A DNA stretch of 64,000 bases from Rhodococcus sp. 1168. Its GTDB lineage: Bacteria; Actinomycetota; Actinomycetes; Mycobacteriales; Mycobacteriaceae. Position 1 is the stretch's first letter, and each line of letters starts with the position of its first letter. The translations under genes and the position numbers were made by a program. The notes under the pieces were generated by a model. It did no database searches, was not told where the DNA came from, and worked only from the letters and a program-made list of their open reading frames with translations. Shown here piece by piece: positions 54,275-63,506 of the stretch. The stretch is taken from assembly GCF_002091955.1 (NCBI RefSeq), contig NZ_MKKY01000072.1:186001-250000 (forward strand). The letters are read 5' to 3'.

Positions 54275-55510
54275 GTGGGCAGAAAAATACTCTTCAGAAC
54301 GCGCCGGACGAACGGCGCACGGACGGGCGCCGTTGCGCGCGTCGTTTCCTATATCGGTCCGATTCGACTGGTGGATATCGCGATCGTGATGATCACTGCC
54401 GTTCTCTATGCGGTGGCGTGGCCGACGCTCGCTCTCACCCATCAGGTTCCAGCCCCGATCATGCCGATCGTCGCGGCGCTCGCTGCGTTTCCGTTCGTCG
54501 TGGTTCGCACGAATCCAGCACTGGGGTGGGCTGTTTCGGCGGGCTCCGGATTGATCATCCCGGTCGCGTTCTCGCTGCAGCCGGGATGGGAGTATCCCTG
54601 GCAGGTCGTGCACATCATCGTTTTGCTGACTCTCCTGTTCGCGGTGAGCTTGCGATGTGCAGTGCCGATCGTGGCGGTCGCCTGGGTGTCGACCGTGTTG
54701 CTGTTCGTTGCCGACATGCCCGGATCCGACGGGATCGGCTGGGCGGTGGGCCTGACGGCGATTACGATCTTCGGCCTGCTGATCCGCTGGCTGATCCTCT
54801 CGCGGCGACAACTGGCGAAGCAAGAGGAAGTAAGTGATCTCGAGCGGACACGGCGCACAGTGCTGGAAGAGAAAGCCAAGATCGCACGCGACCTGCACGA
54901 CGTGGTTGCTCACCACATGTCGCTGGTGGTCGTTCAAGCCCAGACCGCACCTTTTCGTCTCGACGATGTATCACTCTCGGCTGCAGCTGAATTCGATGCG
55001 ATCGGCGCCACCGCACGCGAGGCGCTCAACGAAATACGCGGAATGCTCGGGGTACTTCGAAGCGATGGGGAACAAGCGGCGGATGCGCCGCAACCTGGAG
55101 CGGCCGACGTCGAATCACTGCTGGAAGGCAGCCTCCGCGCAGGGGTCCGATTGAGCTGGACATCGACCGGTGACCCGACGGTCATGTCGGATGCAGCAGG
55201 TCTTGCGCTGTACCGCACCATGCAGGAATCGCTGTCCAATGTGGCCAGGCATGCCCCTGGGGCGGAAGTCCGAGTGCGGCTTACCTACGACCAGGACCCG
55301 GTATCGATGGAGGTCGTCAACGGACCTGCACCTGGCATAGGGCCTGTGGTGATCGAATCGGGCACCGGCGGACATGGTGTGCGCGGTATGCGCGATCGCG
55401 CGATGGCCGCCTCGGGGTGGCTGGATACAAGGATTCTCCCCGACGGCGGATTCGAAGTAGTCGCGCGGTTGCCGCCACGCGTCACTCCAGCGGCAGACAG
55501 GTCGGCATAG
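54275..55510 (+). CDS. DesK-like sensor histidine kinase (HisKA_3)
   Basis: The roughly 411-residue membrane kinase has about five or six N-terminal helices (residues 30-180) with no large external domain, so it probably senses the membrane itself. A coiled linker leads to the HisKA_3 phospho-acceptor in ARDLHDVVAHHM (H near 208) and a HATPase_c domain with ESLSNVARH and GTGGHGVRGM. GTG 54275 is used because TAGTGT (54261-54266) ends 8 nt before; GTG 54263 would lie inside that box. The response regulator follows 1 nt later. Confidence 0.88.
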   Translation: MGRKILFRTRRTNGARTGAVARVVSYIGPIRLVDIAIVMITAVLYAVAWPTLALTHQVPAPIMPIVAALAAFPFVVVRTNPALGWAVSAGSGLIIPVAFSLQPGWEYPWQVVHIIVLLTLLFAVSLRCAVPIVAVAWVSTVLLFVADMPGSDGIGWAVGLTAITIFGLLIRWLILSRRQLAKQEEVSDLERTRRTVLEEKAKIARDLHDVVAHHMSLVVVQAQTAPFRLDDVSLSAAAEFDAIGATAREALNEIRGMLGVLRSDGEQAADAPQPGAADVESLLEGSLRAGVRLSWTSTGDPTVMSDAAGLALYRTMQESLSNVARHAPGAEVRVRLTYDQDPVSMEVVNGPAPGIGPVVIESGTGGHGVRGMRDRAMAASGWLDTRILPDGGFEVVARLPPRVTPAADRSA

Positions 55511-55511
55511 G

Positions 55512-56183
55512 GTGTCGCCTGTGGTCATCACCGTTTTCATCGCCGACGATCAGGCCATGGTTCGGCAAGGATTCGGCGCGCTTCTAGCCGCGCAGCCCGA
55601 CATCAGCGTCGTCGGCGACGCAGACAACGGCGCTACCGCGGTCACCGAAGTCGAACGTCTGAGACCCGACGTCGTCTTGATGGATGTGCGGATGCCGCAG
55701 ATGAACGGATTGGAGGCGGCCCGGGCGATCCTGCGCGGCTCGCACGACCCACCGGTGCGCGTCCTTATGTTGACGACCTTCGATATCGACGATTACGTGT
55801 ACGAGGCACTCACTATCGGTGCGAGCGGTTTCATGCTCAAGGATGCGCCTGCCGAGGAGTTGATCCGCGGCGTTCGTGTCGTCGCGGCCGGTCAGGCTCT
55901 GTTGGCGCCGTCGGTTACGAGGCGACTCATCGCGGACGTGACCAAGAAGCGTGGTTCGCTGCGATCACAGCCGGCGAAGTTGGCCGTCCTCACACCCCGC
56001 GAACGCGAAGTGCTCGAACTGATCGCGCAGGGCCTGTCCAATGTCGAAACTGCCGAAGCGCTTTTCGTGGCGGAGCAGACCGTCATGACGCACATCGGCA
56101 AAGTTCTCGGCAAACTCCACTTGCGCGATCGAGCCCAAGCAGTCGTGCTCGCCTACGAAACTGGAGTCGTCATACCCGGCTGA
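55512..56183 (+). CDS. NarL/LuxR-family response regulator
   Basis: The 223-residue regulator has a receiver domain with acidic pocket ADD (residues 11-13), phospho-acceptor D58 in LMDVRMP and a conserved TTFD/K pair (LKDAPAEE). The C-terminal LuxR helix-turn-helix has [15 protein letters not shown] and [13 protein letters not shown], seen as its parts. It is the partner of the kinase just upstream. The divergent phospholipase-hydrolase operon is its nearest and most likely target (inference). Confidence 0.92.
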   Translation: MSPVVITVFIADDQAMVRQGFGALLAAQPDISVVGDADNGATAVTEVERLRPDVVLMDVRMPQMNGLEAARAILRGSHDPPVRVLMLTTFDIDDYVYEALTIGASGFMLKDAPAEELIRGVRVVAAGQALLAPSVTRRLIADVTKKRGSLRSQPAKLAVLTPREREVLELIAQGLSNVETAEALFVAEQTVMTHIGKVLGKLHLRDRAQAVVLAYETGVVIPG

Positions 56184-56266
56184 TGTTGCCCATCGTGCTG
56201 CCGAAGCGGAAACGAACCGGCAAGATTACGGTGGACGGTATGGATTCGAGGAGAGGCGAGAACGCT

Positions 56267-57298
56267 ATGCGCATCGGAGTTCTGACCGGCGGTGGTGATT
56301 GCCCAGGTCTCAATGCGGTGATCAGAGCTGTGGTGCGCACCGCAGATGCGCGATACGGATCGACAGTCGTGGGATTTCAGGACGGATGGCGTGGCCTGCT
56401 CGAGAATCGGCGCGTCCAACTCCGCAACGACGACCGGAACGATCGGCTGCTGACCAAGGGCGGCACGATGCTCGGAACAGCACGTACCAATCCCGACGTG
56501 CTTCGGGCCGGGCTCGACAGAATCAAGGAAACGCTCGAGGACAACGGAATCGATGTCCTCATCCCGATCGGTGGTGAGGGCACTTTGACTGCCGCGCACT
56601 GGTTGTCGGAGGAAGGCGTACCCGTCGTCGGGGTGCCGAAGACCATCGACAACGACATCGACTGCACCGACGTCACATTCGGGTTCGACACTGCTCTGAC
56701 GATCGCCACCGATGCCATCGACCGGCTACACAGCACCGCGGAGTCCCATCAGCGGGTCATGCTCGTGGAAGTAATGGGCCGTCACGCCGGTTGGATCGCG
56801 CTGCATGCAGGTCTCGCGTCGGGATCTCACATGACGCTGATCCCCGAGCATCCCTTCGATGTCGACGAGGTCTGCGATTTGGTTCGCAGGCGCTTTCAGC
56901 GCGGTGATTCGCATTTCATCTGTGTCGTCGCCGAGGGCGCCAAGCCGAAAGAAGGATCGATGTCGTTGCTCGACGGCGGCATCGACGAGTTCGGACACGT
57001 CAAGTTCACCGGTGTTGCCCACCAACTGGGCCAGGAGATCGAGCGTCGGATCAACAAGGAAGTGCGCACCACGGTCCTGGGGCATGTGCAGCGCGGCGGC
57101 ACACCCACTCCATACGACCGGGTGCTGGCGACAAGATTCGGGGTCAACGCTGTCGACGCTGCTCATGCAGGCGATTTCGGCCAGATGGTGTCCGCGCGTG
57201 GCACCGAAATCGGTCTCGTATCGCTTGCCGAGGCGGTCAAGCAACTCAAACGAGTGCCCGAGAGTCGGTACATCGATGCCGCGGCGTTCTTCGGATAG
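56267..57298 (+). CDS. pfkA: 6-phosphofructokinase (group III, actinobacterial)
   Basis: The 343-residue PfkA phosphorylates fructose-6-phosphate. N-terminal [17 protein letters not shown], catalytic TIDNDI (about 126-131) and GHVQRGG are present. The phosphoryl-donor site mixes types: IGGEG keeps G105, as in ATP-dependent enzymes, while PKTIDND has K125, as in pyrophosphate-dependent ones. This combination is known in actinomycete ATP-PFKs, so ATP is the likelier donor. ATG 56267 has GGAGAGGCGAGA upstream. Confidence 0.94.
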   Translation: MRIGVLTGGGDCPGLNAVIRAVVRTADARYGSTVVGFQDGWRGLLENRRVQLRNDDRNDRLLTKGGTMLGTARTNPDVLRAGLDRIKETLEDNGIDVLIPIGGEGTLTAAHWLSEEGVPVVGVPKTIDNDIDCTDVTFGFDTALTIATDAIDRLHSTAESHQRVMLVEVMGRHAGWIALHAGLASGSHMTLIPEHPFDVDEVCDLVRRRFQRGDSHFICVVAEGAKPKEGSMSLLDGGIDEFGHVKFTGVAHQLGQEIERRINKEVRTTVLGHVQRGGTPTPYDRVLATRFGVNAVDAAHAGDFGQMVSARGTEIGLVSLAEAVKQLKRVPESRYIDAAAFFG

Positions 57299-57378
57299 AG
57301 CACCGTCTGTTCGTGTTCATACCTCACTGCCCGATCGTGATGGGCACCCGTGGTTACTCGCGCGATGTTCCGAGCGCA

Positions 57379-57384
57379 TAAACT
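57379..57384 (+). promoter_or_regulatory. -10 box of gatB, leaderless
   Basis: TAAACT lies 7 nt before the ATG at 57392, indicating a leaderless transcript separate from gatCA and pfkA. Confidence 0.5.
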
Positions 57385-57391
57385 CCTGTCC

Positions 57392-58897
57392 ATGACTGCT
57401 GCCATGGTCGATCTGATCGATTACGACGACGTGCTCGCCCGTTTCGACCCCGTACTGGGTATGGAGGTCCACGTCGAGTTGGGCACAGCTACCAAGATGT
57501 TCTGCGGATGCCCGACGGCGTTCGGCGCCGAGCCGAACACTCAGGTGTGCCCGGTGTGTCTGAGTCTTCCGGGTGCGTTGCCCGTCGTGAACGAGGCGGC
57601 CGTGGAATCTGCAATTCGCATAGGGCTGGCCTTGAACTGCTCGATCACGCCGTGGGGAAGATTTGCGCGCAAGAACTACTTCTACCCCGATCAGCCGAAG
57701 AACTACCAGATCTCCCAGTACGACGAGCCGATCGCGACCGAGGGCTACCTCGACGTGTTGCTCGACGACGGCAGCACCTTCCGCGTCGAGATCGAGCGTG
57801 CCCATATGGAAGAGGACACCGGAAAGTCCACTCACGTCGGCGGCGCCACCGGCCGGATCGAAGGGGCGAGTCACTCGCTGCTCGATTACAACCGTGCCGG
57901 AGTTCCGCTGGTCGAAATCGTCACCAAGACCATCACCGGCACCGGCGCCCGTGCACCAGAGGTCGCTCGCGCGTACGTGACCGCGCTGCGCGATCTGCTG
58001 AAGTCGCTCGAGGTGTCGGACGTCCGGATGGATCAGGGCTCGCTCCGGTGCGATGCGAACGTATCGCTCATGGAGAAGACTGCAACCGAGTTCGGCACCC
58101 GCACCGAGACCAAGAACGTCAACTCGCTCAAGAGCGTGGAGGTGGCGGTTCGCTACGAGATGCGTCGTCAGGCCGCCGTGCTGGTTGCTGGTGGCGAGAT
58201 CACCCAGGAAACTCGTCACTTCCAGGAGGTGGACGGAACAACGACCAAGGGGCGCAAGAAGGAGACTGCCGAGGACTACCGGTATTTCCCGGAGCCGGAC
58301 TTGGCGCCCGTCGCGCCGGATGCTGCGTGGGTCGAGGAACTGCGCGGCACACTTCCGGAGTTGCCGTGGTTGCGCCGAGCGAGGATCCAGGCCGACTGGG
58401 GTGTCTCCGACGAAGAGATGCGGGACCTCGTCAATTCCGGCGCACTCGAACTCGTGGCTGCGACCGTCGACGCCGGGGCGCCACCGCAGGCCGCGCGTTC
58501 GTGGTGGGTCTCTTACTTGAGCCAGCAGGCCAACATCGCCGGTATCGAATTGGGCGCACTCGCGATCACACCCGCTCAGGTGGCCGAGGTCGCCGCGCTC
58601 GTCGAAGACGGCAAGGTCAACAACAACGGCGCTCGTCAAATCGTCGACGGTGTTCTGGCCGGCGAAGGTGAACCTGCGGCAGTCATGGCCGCCCGCGGCC
58701 TCGTCATGGAGAAGGACGAGGGGAAGCTTCAGGCAGCGGTGGACGAAGCTCTGGCAGCGAATCCCGGTGTCGCGGACAAAATTCGCAGCGGCAAGGTGCA
58801 GGCTGCTGGTGCAATCGTCGGCGCTGTCATGAAAGCGACTCGGGGCCAGGCCGATGCGGCTCGGGTGAAGGAACTGGTACTTCAAGCCTGCAGCTGA
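57392..58897 (+). CDS. gatB: Aspartyl/glutamyl-tRNA amidotransferase subunit B
   Basis: The 501-residue GatB binds mischarged tRNA and activates the acyl group with ATP. It has GMEVHVEL at the start of the core, the cysteine-containing metal site CGCPTAFG...CPVCLSLPG, and DVLLDDG and HMEEDTGKS segments. C-terminal helical and YqeY-like tail domains end with [13 protein letters not shown]. Length is typical. It acts with gatCA, encoded 5.4 kb upstream. Confidence 0.97.
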   Translation: MTAAMVDLIDYDDVLARFDPVLGMEVHVELGTATKMFCGCPTAFGAEPNTQVCPVCLSLPGALPVVNEAAVESAIRIGLALNCSITPWGRFARKNYFYPDQPKNYQISQYDEPIATEGYLDVLLDDGSTFRVEIERAHMEEDTGKSTHVGGATGRIEGASHSLLDYNRAGVPLVEIVTKTITGTGARAPEVARAYVTALRDLLKSLEVSDVRMDQGSLRCDANVSLMEKTATEFGTRTETKNVNSLKSVEVAVRYEMRRQAAVLVAGGEITQETRHFQEVDGTTTKGRKKETAEDYRYFPEPDLAPVAPDAAWVEELRGTLPELPWLRRARIQADWGVSDEEMRDLVNSGALELVAATVDAGAPPQAARSWWVSYLSQQANIAGIELGALAITPAQVAEVAALVEDGKVNNNGARQIVDGVLAGEGEPAAVMAARGLVMEKDEGKLQAAVDEALAANPGVADKIRSGKVQAAGAIVGAVMKATRGQADAARVKELVLQACS

Positions 58898-58899
58898 GT

Positions 58900-58905
58900 T
58901 AGAGT
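58900..58905 (+). promoter_or_regulatory. -10 box of the antiporter gene, leaderless
   Basis: TAGAGT overlaps the gatB stop region and stands 6 nt before the ATG at 58912. Confidence 0.45.
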
Positions 58906-58911
58906 CGGCCC

Positions 58912-60126
58912 ATGCCGTCGGCGGGTGCATCGCTCTTCTGGATCTCACTGATCGCGGTGCTGGCGCCGCTCGTCGCAGGGTTCGTGCCGCGGCGATTACT
59001 GCCGGAAGTCGTCCTTCTGTTGGTGTTCGGAATGCTGGTGGGCCCAAACGTACTCGGCCTCGCCGTCGACGGCGCCGAAGTGGACTTATTGCGCGAACTG
59101 GGCCTCGGCATGTTGTTTCTTCTCGCAGGTTTCGAGATCGACGTCTCCGAAATCACCGGGCGCGGGGGCCGTCGAGCGCTGGCTACGTGGCTGGTGTGCC
59201 TCGTCGCAGCATTCGGAGCGGTATTTCTGCTCGGACAATCGGGTGTGGTCACCGCGGAAATCGCGGTGGCCATCGCATTGACCTCGACGGCTCTCGGGAC
59301 ATTGCTGCCGATCCTCAAAGACGGTGGTCTACAGAACACACCGCTTGGACGCACTGTGATCAATCATGGAGCGATCGGCGAGCTCGGTCCCGTGATCGCG
59401 ATGGCCGTTTTGCTCGGCTCACGTGGTGACGTGAAGTCGATCCTGATTCTCGCGCTGTTCGTCGCTGCAGCCGTCGCCGTCGGTTTCATCCCGGCGCGGT
59501 TGCTCCGCGAAGGCTCCGATCTACTGGCGGTGATTCGGCGAGGCGCAGGCACCACCGCGCAGACGACGGTACGTCTGACGATGCTGCTGCTCATCACATT
59601 GACCGCCATCGCGACGATCTTCGGACTCGACATCATCCTCGGTGCCTTCGCCGCCGGATTCATTCTGCGGCGGGTCGTCCCGAGCGGCGATGAACAGCTC
59701 GAGACCAAACTCGAGGGCTTGGCATTCGGGTTCCTGATCCCGGTCTTCTTCGTGACCTCAGGAATGTCGATCGACATCGGTGCGGTGCTCGCGGAACCTG
59801 GAATTCTCCTTGCGTTTCTGGCTCTTCTCGTCCTGATTCGGGGTGTTCCGGTTTTCATCGCAACCAGGTTGGATCGACAGGAGAATTTCACCACCCGTGA
59901 GCAGTTCCGCGTCGCGCTCTACGCGACGACCGGCCTGCCACTCATCGTCGCGGTCACCGGTGTAGCTGTCGACGCGGGGGAGATGTCCACGGCCAGTGCC
60001 TCGATACTCGTTGCGGCAGGCGCCATTACAGTGTTGGCGCTCCCAATGATCGCGACCCTCCTCGCCTCGGATCCTCCGCAGCTAGACCAGTCGGCCCACG
60101 AGGTGCACCCCCGAGAACCCTCCTGA
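58912..60126 (+). CDS. CPA2-family cation:proton antiporter
   Basis: The 404-residue protein has about twelve membrane helices of the Na+/H+ exchanger (CPA2/KefB-like) fold. LLLVFGMLVGPNVLG and LGLGMLFLLAGFEID fragments mark the N-terminal repeat, and FFVTSGMSID near residue 280 the second. There is no C-terminal RCK/TrkA-N domain, so it lacks the usual nucleotide control. The transported cation (Na+ or K+) is not readable. Confidence 0.88.
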   Translation: MPSAGASLFWISLIAVLAPLVAGFVPRRLLPEVVLLLVFGMLVGPNVLGLAVDGAEVDLLRELGLGMLFLLAGFEIDVSEITGRGGRRALATWLVCLVAAFGAVFLLGQSGVVTAEIAVAIALTSTALGTLLPILKDGGLQNTPLGRTVINHGAIGELGPVIAMAVLLGSRGDVKSILILALFVAAAVAVGFIPARLLREGSDLLAVIRRGAGTTAQTTVRLTMLLLITLTAIATIFGLDIILGAFAAGFILRRVVPSGDEQLETKLEGLAFGFLIPVFFVTSGMSIDIGAVLAEPGILLAFLALLVLIRGVPVFIATRLDRQENFTTREQFRVALYATTGLPLIVAVTGVAVDAGEMSTASASILVAAGAITVLALPMIATLLASDPPQLDQSAHEVHPREPS

Positions 60127-60227
60127 CGCCATCGACGCGGGCGGTGTCGACGATCATGAGGTCCAGGTTTTGAGGTGCTCGGCAGCCGTGCCGTCGTTAC
60201 CGAGTGATATACACCGATTGCTGCCGG

Positions 60228-60851
60228 TCAGAACCAGGGTGCTGATTCGGCGGACAGTTCGAAGCCGTGACCGTTGCCGGTTGTGCATCCCATTCCGCTC
60301 CGGCGGGACACACAGGTGTATCCACCGGTAGTAACGGACTGGCCGTACTCCAAGACTGTGGGGTGTTCGGTAGTGAATACACCCTGGTTGAAGCACGATG
60401 GCTCCACGCTGTCTGGATGCAGGAAGAAGCCCTTGCTCAACTGTTCGACGGTGAAGGTGGGATTGACGCAGTTCGCTCCGTCCGGAACAGGTGCATCGCG
60501 GGCTTGGCATCCGGAACCATAGGTTCCTTCGGAGATGCGGCACCAGATGTTGCCCGACGGCGATACCCACGCTATTCCGTATCCGTCGGCGGACAGCGAG
60601 GCCGGATCGACCGCGAGCACATCATTATTGGGGTCAGTGCCGTTGGTGTTCGTCGCCTCGACGGGCTCAGGATTCGTCGTGACCGTCAGTGCGGGTGTCG
60701 ATATCGGCGTGTCCGTCCCGTTCGAACCGTCAGCGGCTGTGCATCCGGTGAGCATCGCGATGGCAGCGGCAACCGCCGCAGCAATCGATACGTGCGCGCG
60801 GGTCTTGAACAACGAAATCCGTCGTGTCCGCTGGTCCGCGGGTTTGTTCAT
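60228..60851 (-). CDS. Small exported lipoprotein with SPSGN-type cysteine-rich domain
   Basis: The 207-residue lipoprotein has a twin-arginine-containing n-region, a hydrophobic h-region and the lipobox MLTGC (residues 33-37). A threonine-rich linker leads to a domain with VSPSGNIWC, GSGCQA, NC, SC, YTC and GCTTG, probably held by three disulfides. This layout recurs in exported actinobacterial proteins of unknown role. ATG 60851 is backed by TAAGGT 7 nt upstream. Confidence 0.8.
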   Translation of the reverse strand: MNKPADQRTRRISLFKTRAHVSIAAAVAAAIAMLTGCTAADGSNGTDTPISTPALTVTTNPEPVEATNTNGTDPNNDVLAVDPASLSADGYGIAWVSPSGNIWCRISEGTYGSGCQARDAPVPDGANCVNPTFTVEQLSKGFFLHPDSVEPSCFNQGVFTTEHPTVLEYGQSVTTGGYTCVSRRSGMGCTTGNGHGFELSAESAPWF

Positions 60852-61249
60852 GAACGAAACCTTAGCCCGGGAACGGTGCACATTTCGAAGACTGCGCATC
60901 CGCCATTCACAGTGGCATTTCTCCGGATTCGATCGCGTTGCGTCCGTACGGGTATCGATCGAGTATGGAAACCCTTGTCGCGGTTTGTTGCAAATATCGA
61001 CGAGGGCTGGCTGCACTGGGAATTTCCGTAGACCTGCAACATGTCTAACCTGACACTGTCTCGGCAACGAACGATGGCGAAACACCTGAATTGGCGCATA
61101 ACTATCCAAAAGAAGATGTTCGGGTCGACGCCCGGAAACCGGTGGCAGTTTCACCCCAATCCGGAATTGCCCAACGGAATTCCCAAGCACATGTCGTGAC
61201 AGGCAACTGGCCACAGATCACCCGACAGAATGTCTGCGGAGGCCTCCAT
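60852..61249. other. 398-bp gap without a supportable gene
   Basis: This stretch is less GC-rich than the window average. Apart from the -10 box of the lipoprotein gene at its left edge, I see no promoter pair, terminator or repeat. A 41-codon plus-strand frame at 61074-61199 has no ribosome site or leaderless signal and is not called. Confidence 0.5.
60859..60864 (-). promoter_or_regulatory. -10 box of the lipoprotein gene, leaderless
   Basis: On the minus strand this reads TAAGGT, 7 nt before the ATG at 60851, and excludes longer in-frame starts. Confidence 0.5.
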
Positions 61250-61846
61250 TCATCGACGGTCAACTGCGATATTCAATACCAGTCCGACATCCATCCGATG
61301 GGTGTACCCACTGCGCATTTCGCCGCGGTTGAACCACCTTGGACTTCGCGTCACAGCCCGCAGAATGTCCGAACCCTCGATTGGCTCCCAGCCTTGGCCT
61401 TCGACTTCCTGGTATGTCTGCGATCGGATCTTGATTCCGATGACGAGACCGATGGTCAACGGTATTGCGTTCGGAGTTGAGCCTCCGAGCAGTGTTCCTG
61501 ACAGCACGCCGCGTATGTCACCGGTCAGAAGTCCATCAGGATCCTGTGGGGCGTTCATCCAATACGCGACAGTCCCTCCGGATTTGAGAGTCCGGCATTC
61601 GGGTACCCAAGTCGGATTTCGAGGGAAAGGCCCGGCGTAGAGCTCGTCTACGCTGCGAAAGCTCAACTTCCAAGCGGCTTTGAGGCCGACAACTGGCGGT
61701 GGTGCTGCTCCGTCTTCGATGTCCAGGTTGTCGATGTCAACGATCAAGACATCGACCATTGATTCGACGGGTGTTGGGTCGGTGAAGCGATGCATCGATT
61801 GTGTCCCGTGCACTCGGAGGAACCGACGGACGAAGACGTCGGGCAC
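61250..61846 (-). CDS. Hypothetical protein
   Basis: This 198-residue frame has no family I recognise. It is mainly beta-rich, with no signal peptide or membrane helix. Charged and aromatic residues are spread evenly, and proline-rich DGAAPPPVVG and DPDGLLTGDIRG loops are present. GTG 61846 is preceded by GGAGGG and AAGG. A start at the ATG 17 codons later is possible. It lies downstream of the lppZ-PLDc_N genes on the same strand and could be their last cistron. The even composition and length argue for a real gene, but function is unknown. Confidence 0.55.
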   Translation of the reverse strand: MPDVFVRRFLRVHGTQSMHRFTDPTPVESMVDVLIVDIDNLDIEDGAAPPPVVGLKAAWKLSFRSVDELYAGPFPRNPTWVPECRTLKSGGTVAYWMNAPQDPDGLLTGDIRGVLSGTLLGGSTPNAIPLTIGLVIGIKIRSQTYQEVEGQGWEPIEGSDILRAVTRSPRWFNRGEMRSGYTHRMDVGLVLNIAVDRR

Positions 61847-61934
61847 GGGATTACCTTGCCCTCCAGGTTACCCGGTTCGTGGTCGACACCGTCCGGCTAG
61901 GGATCTTCTTTCGGTGTCTCACCGAAGCGCTGCC

Positions 61935-62198
61935 TCAGAACCGGACGAATCTGGGGCTGTCGCTGAGCGGGTCTTGTTCACCGTCATGCCGAGGTCCGGC
62001 CCAGAACCACAGGAGCGCATCGAAAACGGGAACTGCGAGTACGAAAAGGCACCACCACACCTTGCCGTCACGGCGCGGATGCTCGGTGCGAAGTATCGAT
62101 ACGCACGCAACTCACGCAAGCAGAAAACAAGCCAATACTGTTGCAGTCCAGGCCAAATGGAACGCCAGCGACAATGTGGGATTGATGTGGTCATTCAT
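61935..62198 (-). pseudogene. Small PLDc_N-type membrane protein gene interrupted by an in-frame TGA
   Basis: From ATG 62198, with GGAAGGAG ten nucleotides upstream, the frame encodes 28 residues, a TGA at 62112-62114, then 58 more residues in the same frame. Joined, the product has two membrane helices. The first spans the TGA, and the second is VWWCLFVLAVPVFDALLWFWAG. This matches the PLDc_N (phospholipase D nuclease N-terminal) small-protein pattern, with the linker SILRTEHPRRDGK and a polar tail. Hence the TGA splits one gene. A nonsense mutation is the simplest reading; readthrough or recoding cannot be excluded. A small hairpin (62086-62106) follows the TGA. Confidence 0.65.
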
Positions 62199-62269
62199 CG
62201 CTGACGTACTCCTTCCGACAAGTAGGTCGATGTGGACTGCCGCGTTGAGCAGCGCGCACAGGAAGAGGG

Positions 62270-63394
62270 CTAGTCGAACCCGCCGCCGCCGGCCGGAATG
62301 GGAATCTTGACTACCCGGTCGTCGTTGGCGCCGGGGGCGTCGCCGTTCTTGTTGACGGTCCCCGCCCAGATCTGACCGTCCGGAGCCATTGCCGCGCCGT
62401 TGAGTTGGCCGTATCGATCCTGAACGAGCAGTGTCGGAGCCGCGGTGACCGAGCCGGTGTCCTGATCGGTGGCGAGCACTGCCATCGCGCGGGCAGTGGT
62501 CAGTGACACCGCCACGGTTCCGGGTCCGGCCGCGCATCCCGCGACGCCGGGGCGGTCGGGCCACGTCCAGACCGGCGAGATCACAGTACCGAGCGGATCG
62601 ATGCGCTGCAGTCGATCCTCGACGGCTGTGCGATCGGTGACCCAGATGCTGCCCGTCGGATCCAGGCACACGTCTCCTGCTGTTCCGATTCCGCTGAGCG
62701 CGACCTGAGGCGGGGGCTGCGTCGGCGACGGTGTGAGGGACTCGACACGTAGAAGCTTCCCGGCCAAAGACGCGGGATTGGTTGCCGCAGAAGGGTTTCC
62801 CGCATCTCCGGTCAAGACGAGCAGTTGGTTCGGGCTGTAGAAGTCGAGGGCACCGCGATTGCCTTGGCTCCCTTTGGGAATGCCGGTGAGCACCGCCTTG
62901 GGTGTGTCGCCGACTGCGATTCGTACGACGCGGTTGTCCGAACCGGTAGTGATGTAGGCGTAGATCAGCCCGTCCTCGGCGTAGGTGGGGGACAGGGCGA
63001 GATCGAGAAGTCCTCCGTCGCCTTGGGCATCGACGTCGATCTGTGCGATCTGGATTGGAGACTGCCCCGCAGTCACCTGCATGATCCGTCCTGTGCGACG
63101 CTCGGCCACCAAAGCGGACATCCCGCCCGGCAACACCACGAGACCCCCCGTCGAGTCCAAGCAAGTAGCGACGACGTTGGGGTCTGGATCCACGCAAGGC
63201 CCCGCTGGCGGCACCTGCCCGCCGGGCTGCGTCGAGGTCGGGGGTGCATCGGGATCCACCGGGTTTATCTCCGCCGCACCGAACGACGGTTCCGGGCTGA
63301 AGGGTGTCGACGCCGACTCGTCGAAGCGCGCGCATCCAGTTGCGATCACTGCCGTCACCGCAAGGATGGCTGCTGCAGTTCGGGTCGGCTTCAT
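62270..63394 (-). CDS. lppZ: LppZ-like glucose/sorbosone dehydrogenase-fold lipoprotein
   Basis: The 374-residue exported lipoprotein has the lipobox IATGC (residues 17-21), a proline- and threonine-rich linker and a six-bladed soluble-quinoprotein-type propeller. Propeller segments include LALSPTYAEDGLIYAY and NRGALDF split over blades, and GQIWAGTVNKNGDAPG. Whether it binds PQQ or oxidises sugars is unknown; mycobacterial LppZ is a lipoprotein of similar design. ATG 63394 has TACCCT 7 nt upstream. The divergent gene is DoxX, as in M. tuberculosis. Confidence 0.88.
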   Translation of the reverse strand: MKPTRTAAAILAVTAVIATGCARFDESASTPFSPEPSFGAAEINPVDPDAPPTSTQPGGQVPPAGPCVDPDPNVVATCLDSTGGLVVLPGGMSALVAERRTGRIMQVTAGQSPIQIAQIDVDAQGDGGLLDLALSPTYAEDGLIYAYITTGSDNRVVRIAVGDTPKAVLTGIPKGSQGNRGALDFYSPNQLLVLTGDAGNPSAATNPASLAGKLLRVESLTPSPTQPPPQVALSGIGTAGDVCLDPTGSIWVTDRTAVEDRLQRIDPLGTVISPVWTWPDRPGVAGCAAGPGTVAVSLTTARAMAVLATDQDTGSVTAAPTLLVQDRYGQLNGAAMAPDGQIWAGTVNKNGDAPGANDDRVVKIPIPAGGGGFD

Positions 63395-63401
63395 CGTCTG
63401 A

Positions 63402-63407
63402 AGGGTA
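63402..63407 (-). promoter_or_regulatory. -10 box of lppZ, leaderless
   Basis: On the minus strand this reads TACCCT, 7 nt before the ATG at 63394. Confidence 0.5.
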
Positions 63408-63493
63408 CCCAAAAGCGAGAGGGCCATCGCGCGGCGTCCGCATTTGTGCCGCCGCGCGGAGTCGAATGAGCCTGGATCGGCGACGCGGCGATC

Positions 63494-63499
63494 TAGTGT
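63494..63499 (+). promoter_or_regulatory. -10 box of the DoxX gene, leaderless
   Basis: TAGTGT lies exactly 7 nt before the GTG at 63507. Confidence 0.5.
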
Positions 63500-63506
63500 T
63501 GAGCCT

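Noticed and set aside
61074..61199. 41-codon plus-strand frame with fairly protein-like composition
   Set aside because: There is no Shine-Dalgarno or leaderless -10 box, the length is very short, and no homology is recognised. It could be a gene remnant.
62086..62114. Selenocysteine insertion at the in-frame UGA
   Set aside because: The hairpin after the UGA is weak (5 bp), PLDc_N proteins are not known selenoproteins, and the residue lies in a membrane helix. Kept only as a remote alternative in the finding.
62199..62269. Hydrophobic in-frame stretch before the PLDc_N ATG as an extra N-terminal helix
   Set aside because: No ATG, GTG or TTG precedes it in frame near the lppZ stop, and a strong ribosome site marks the ATG at 62198.
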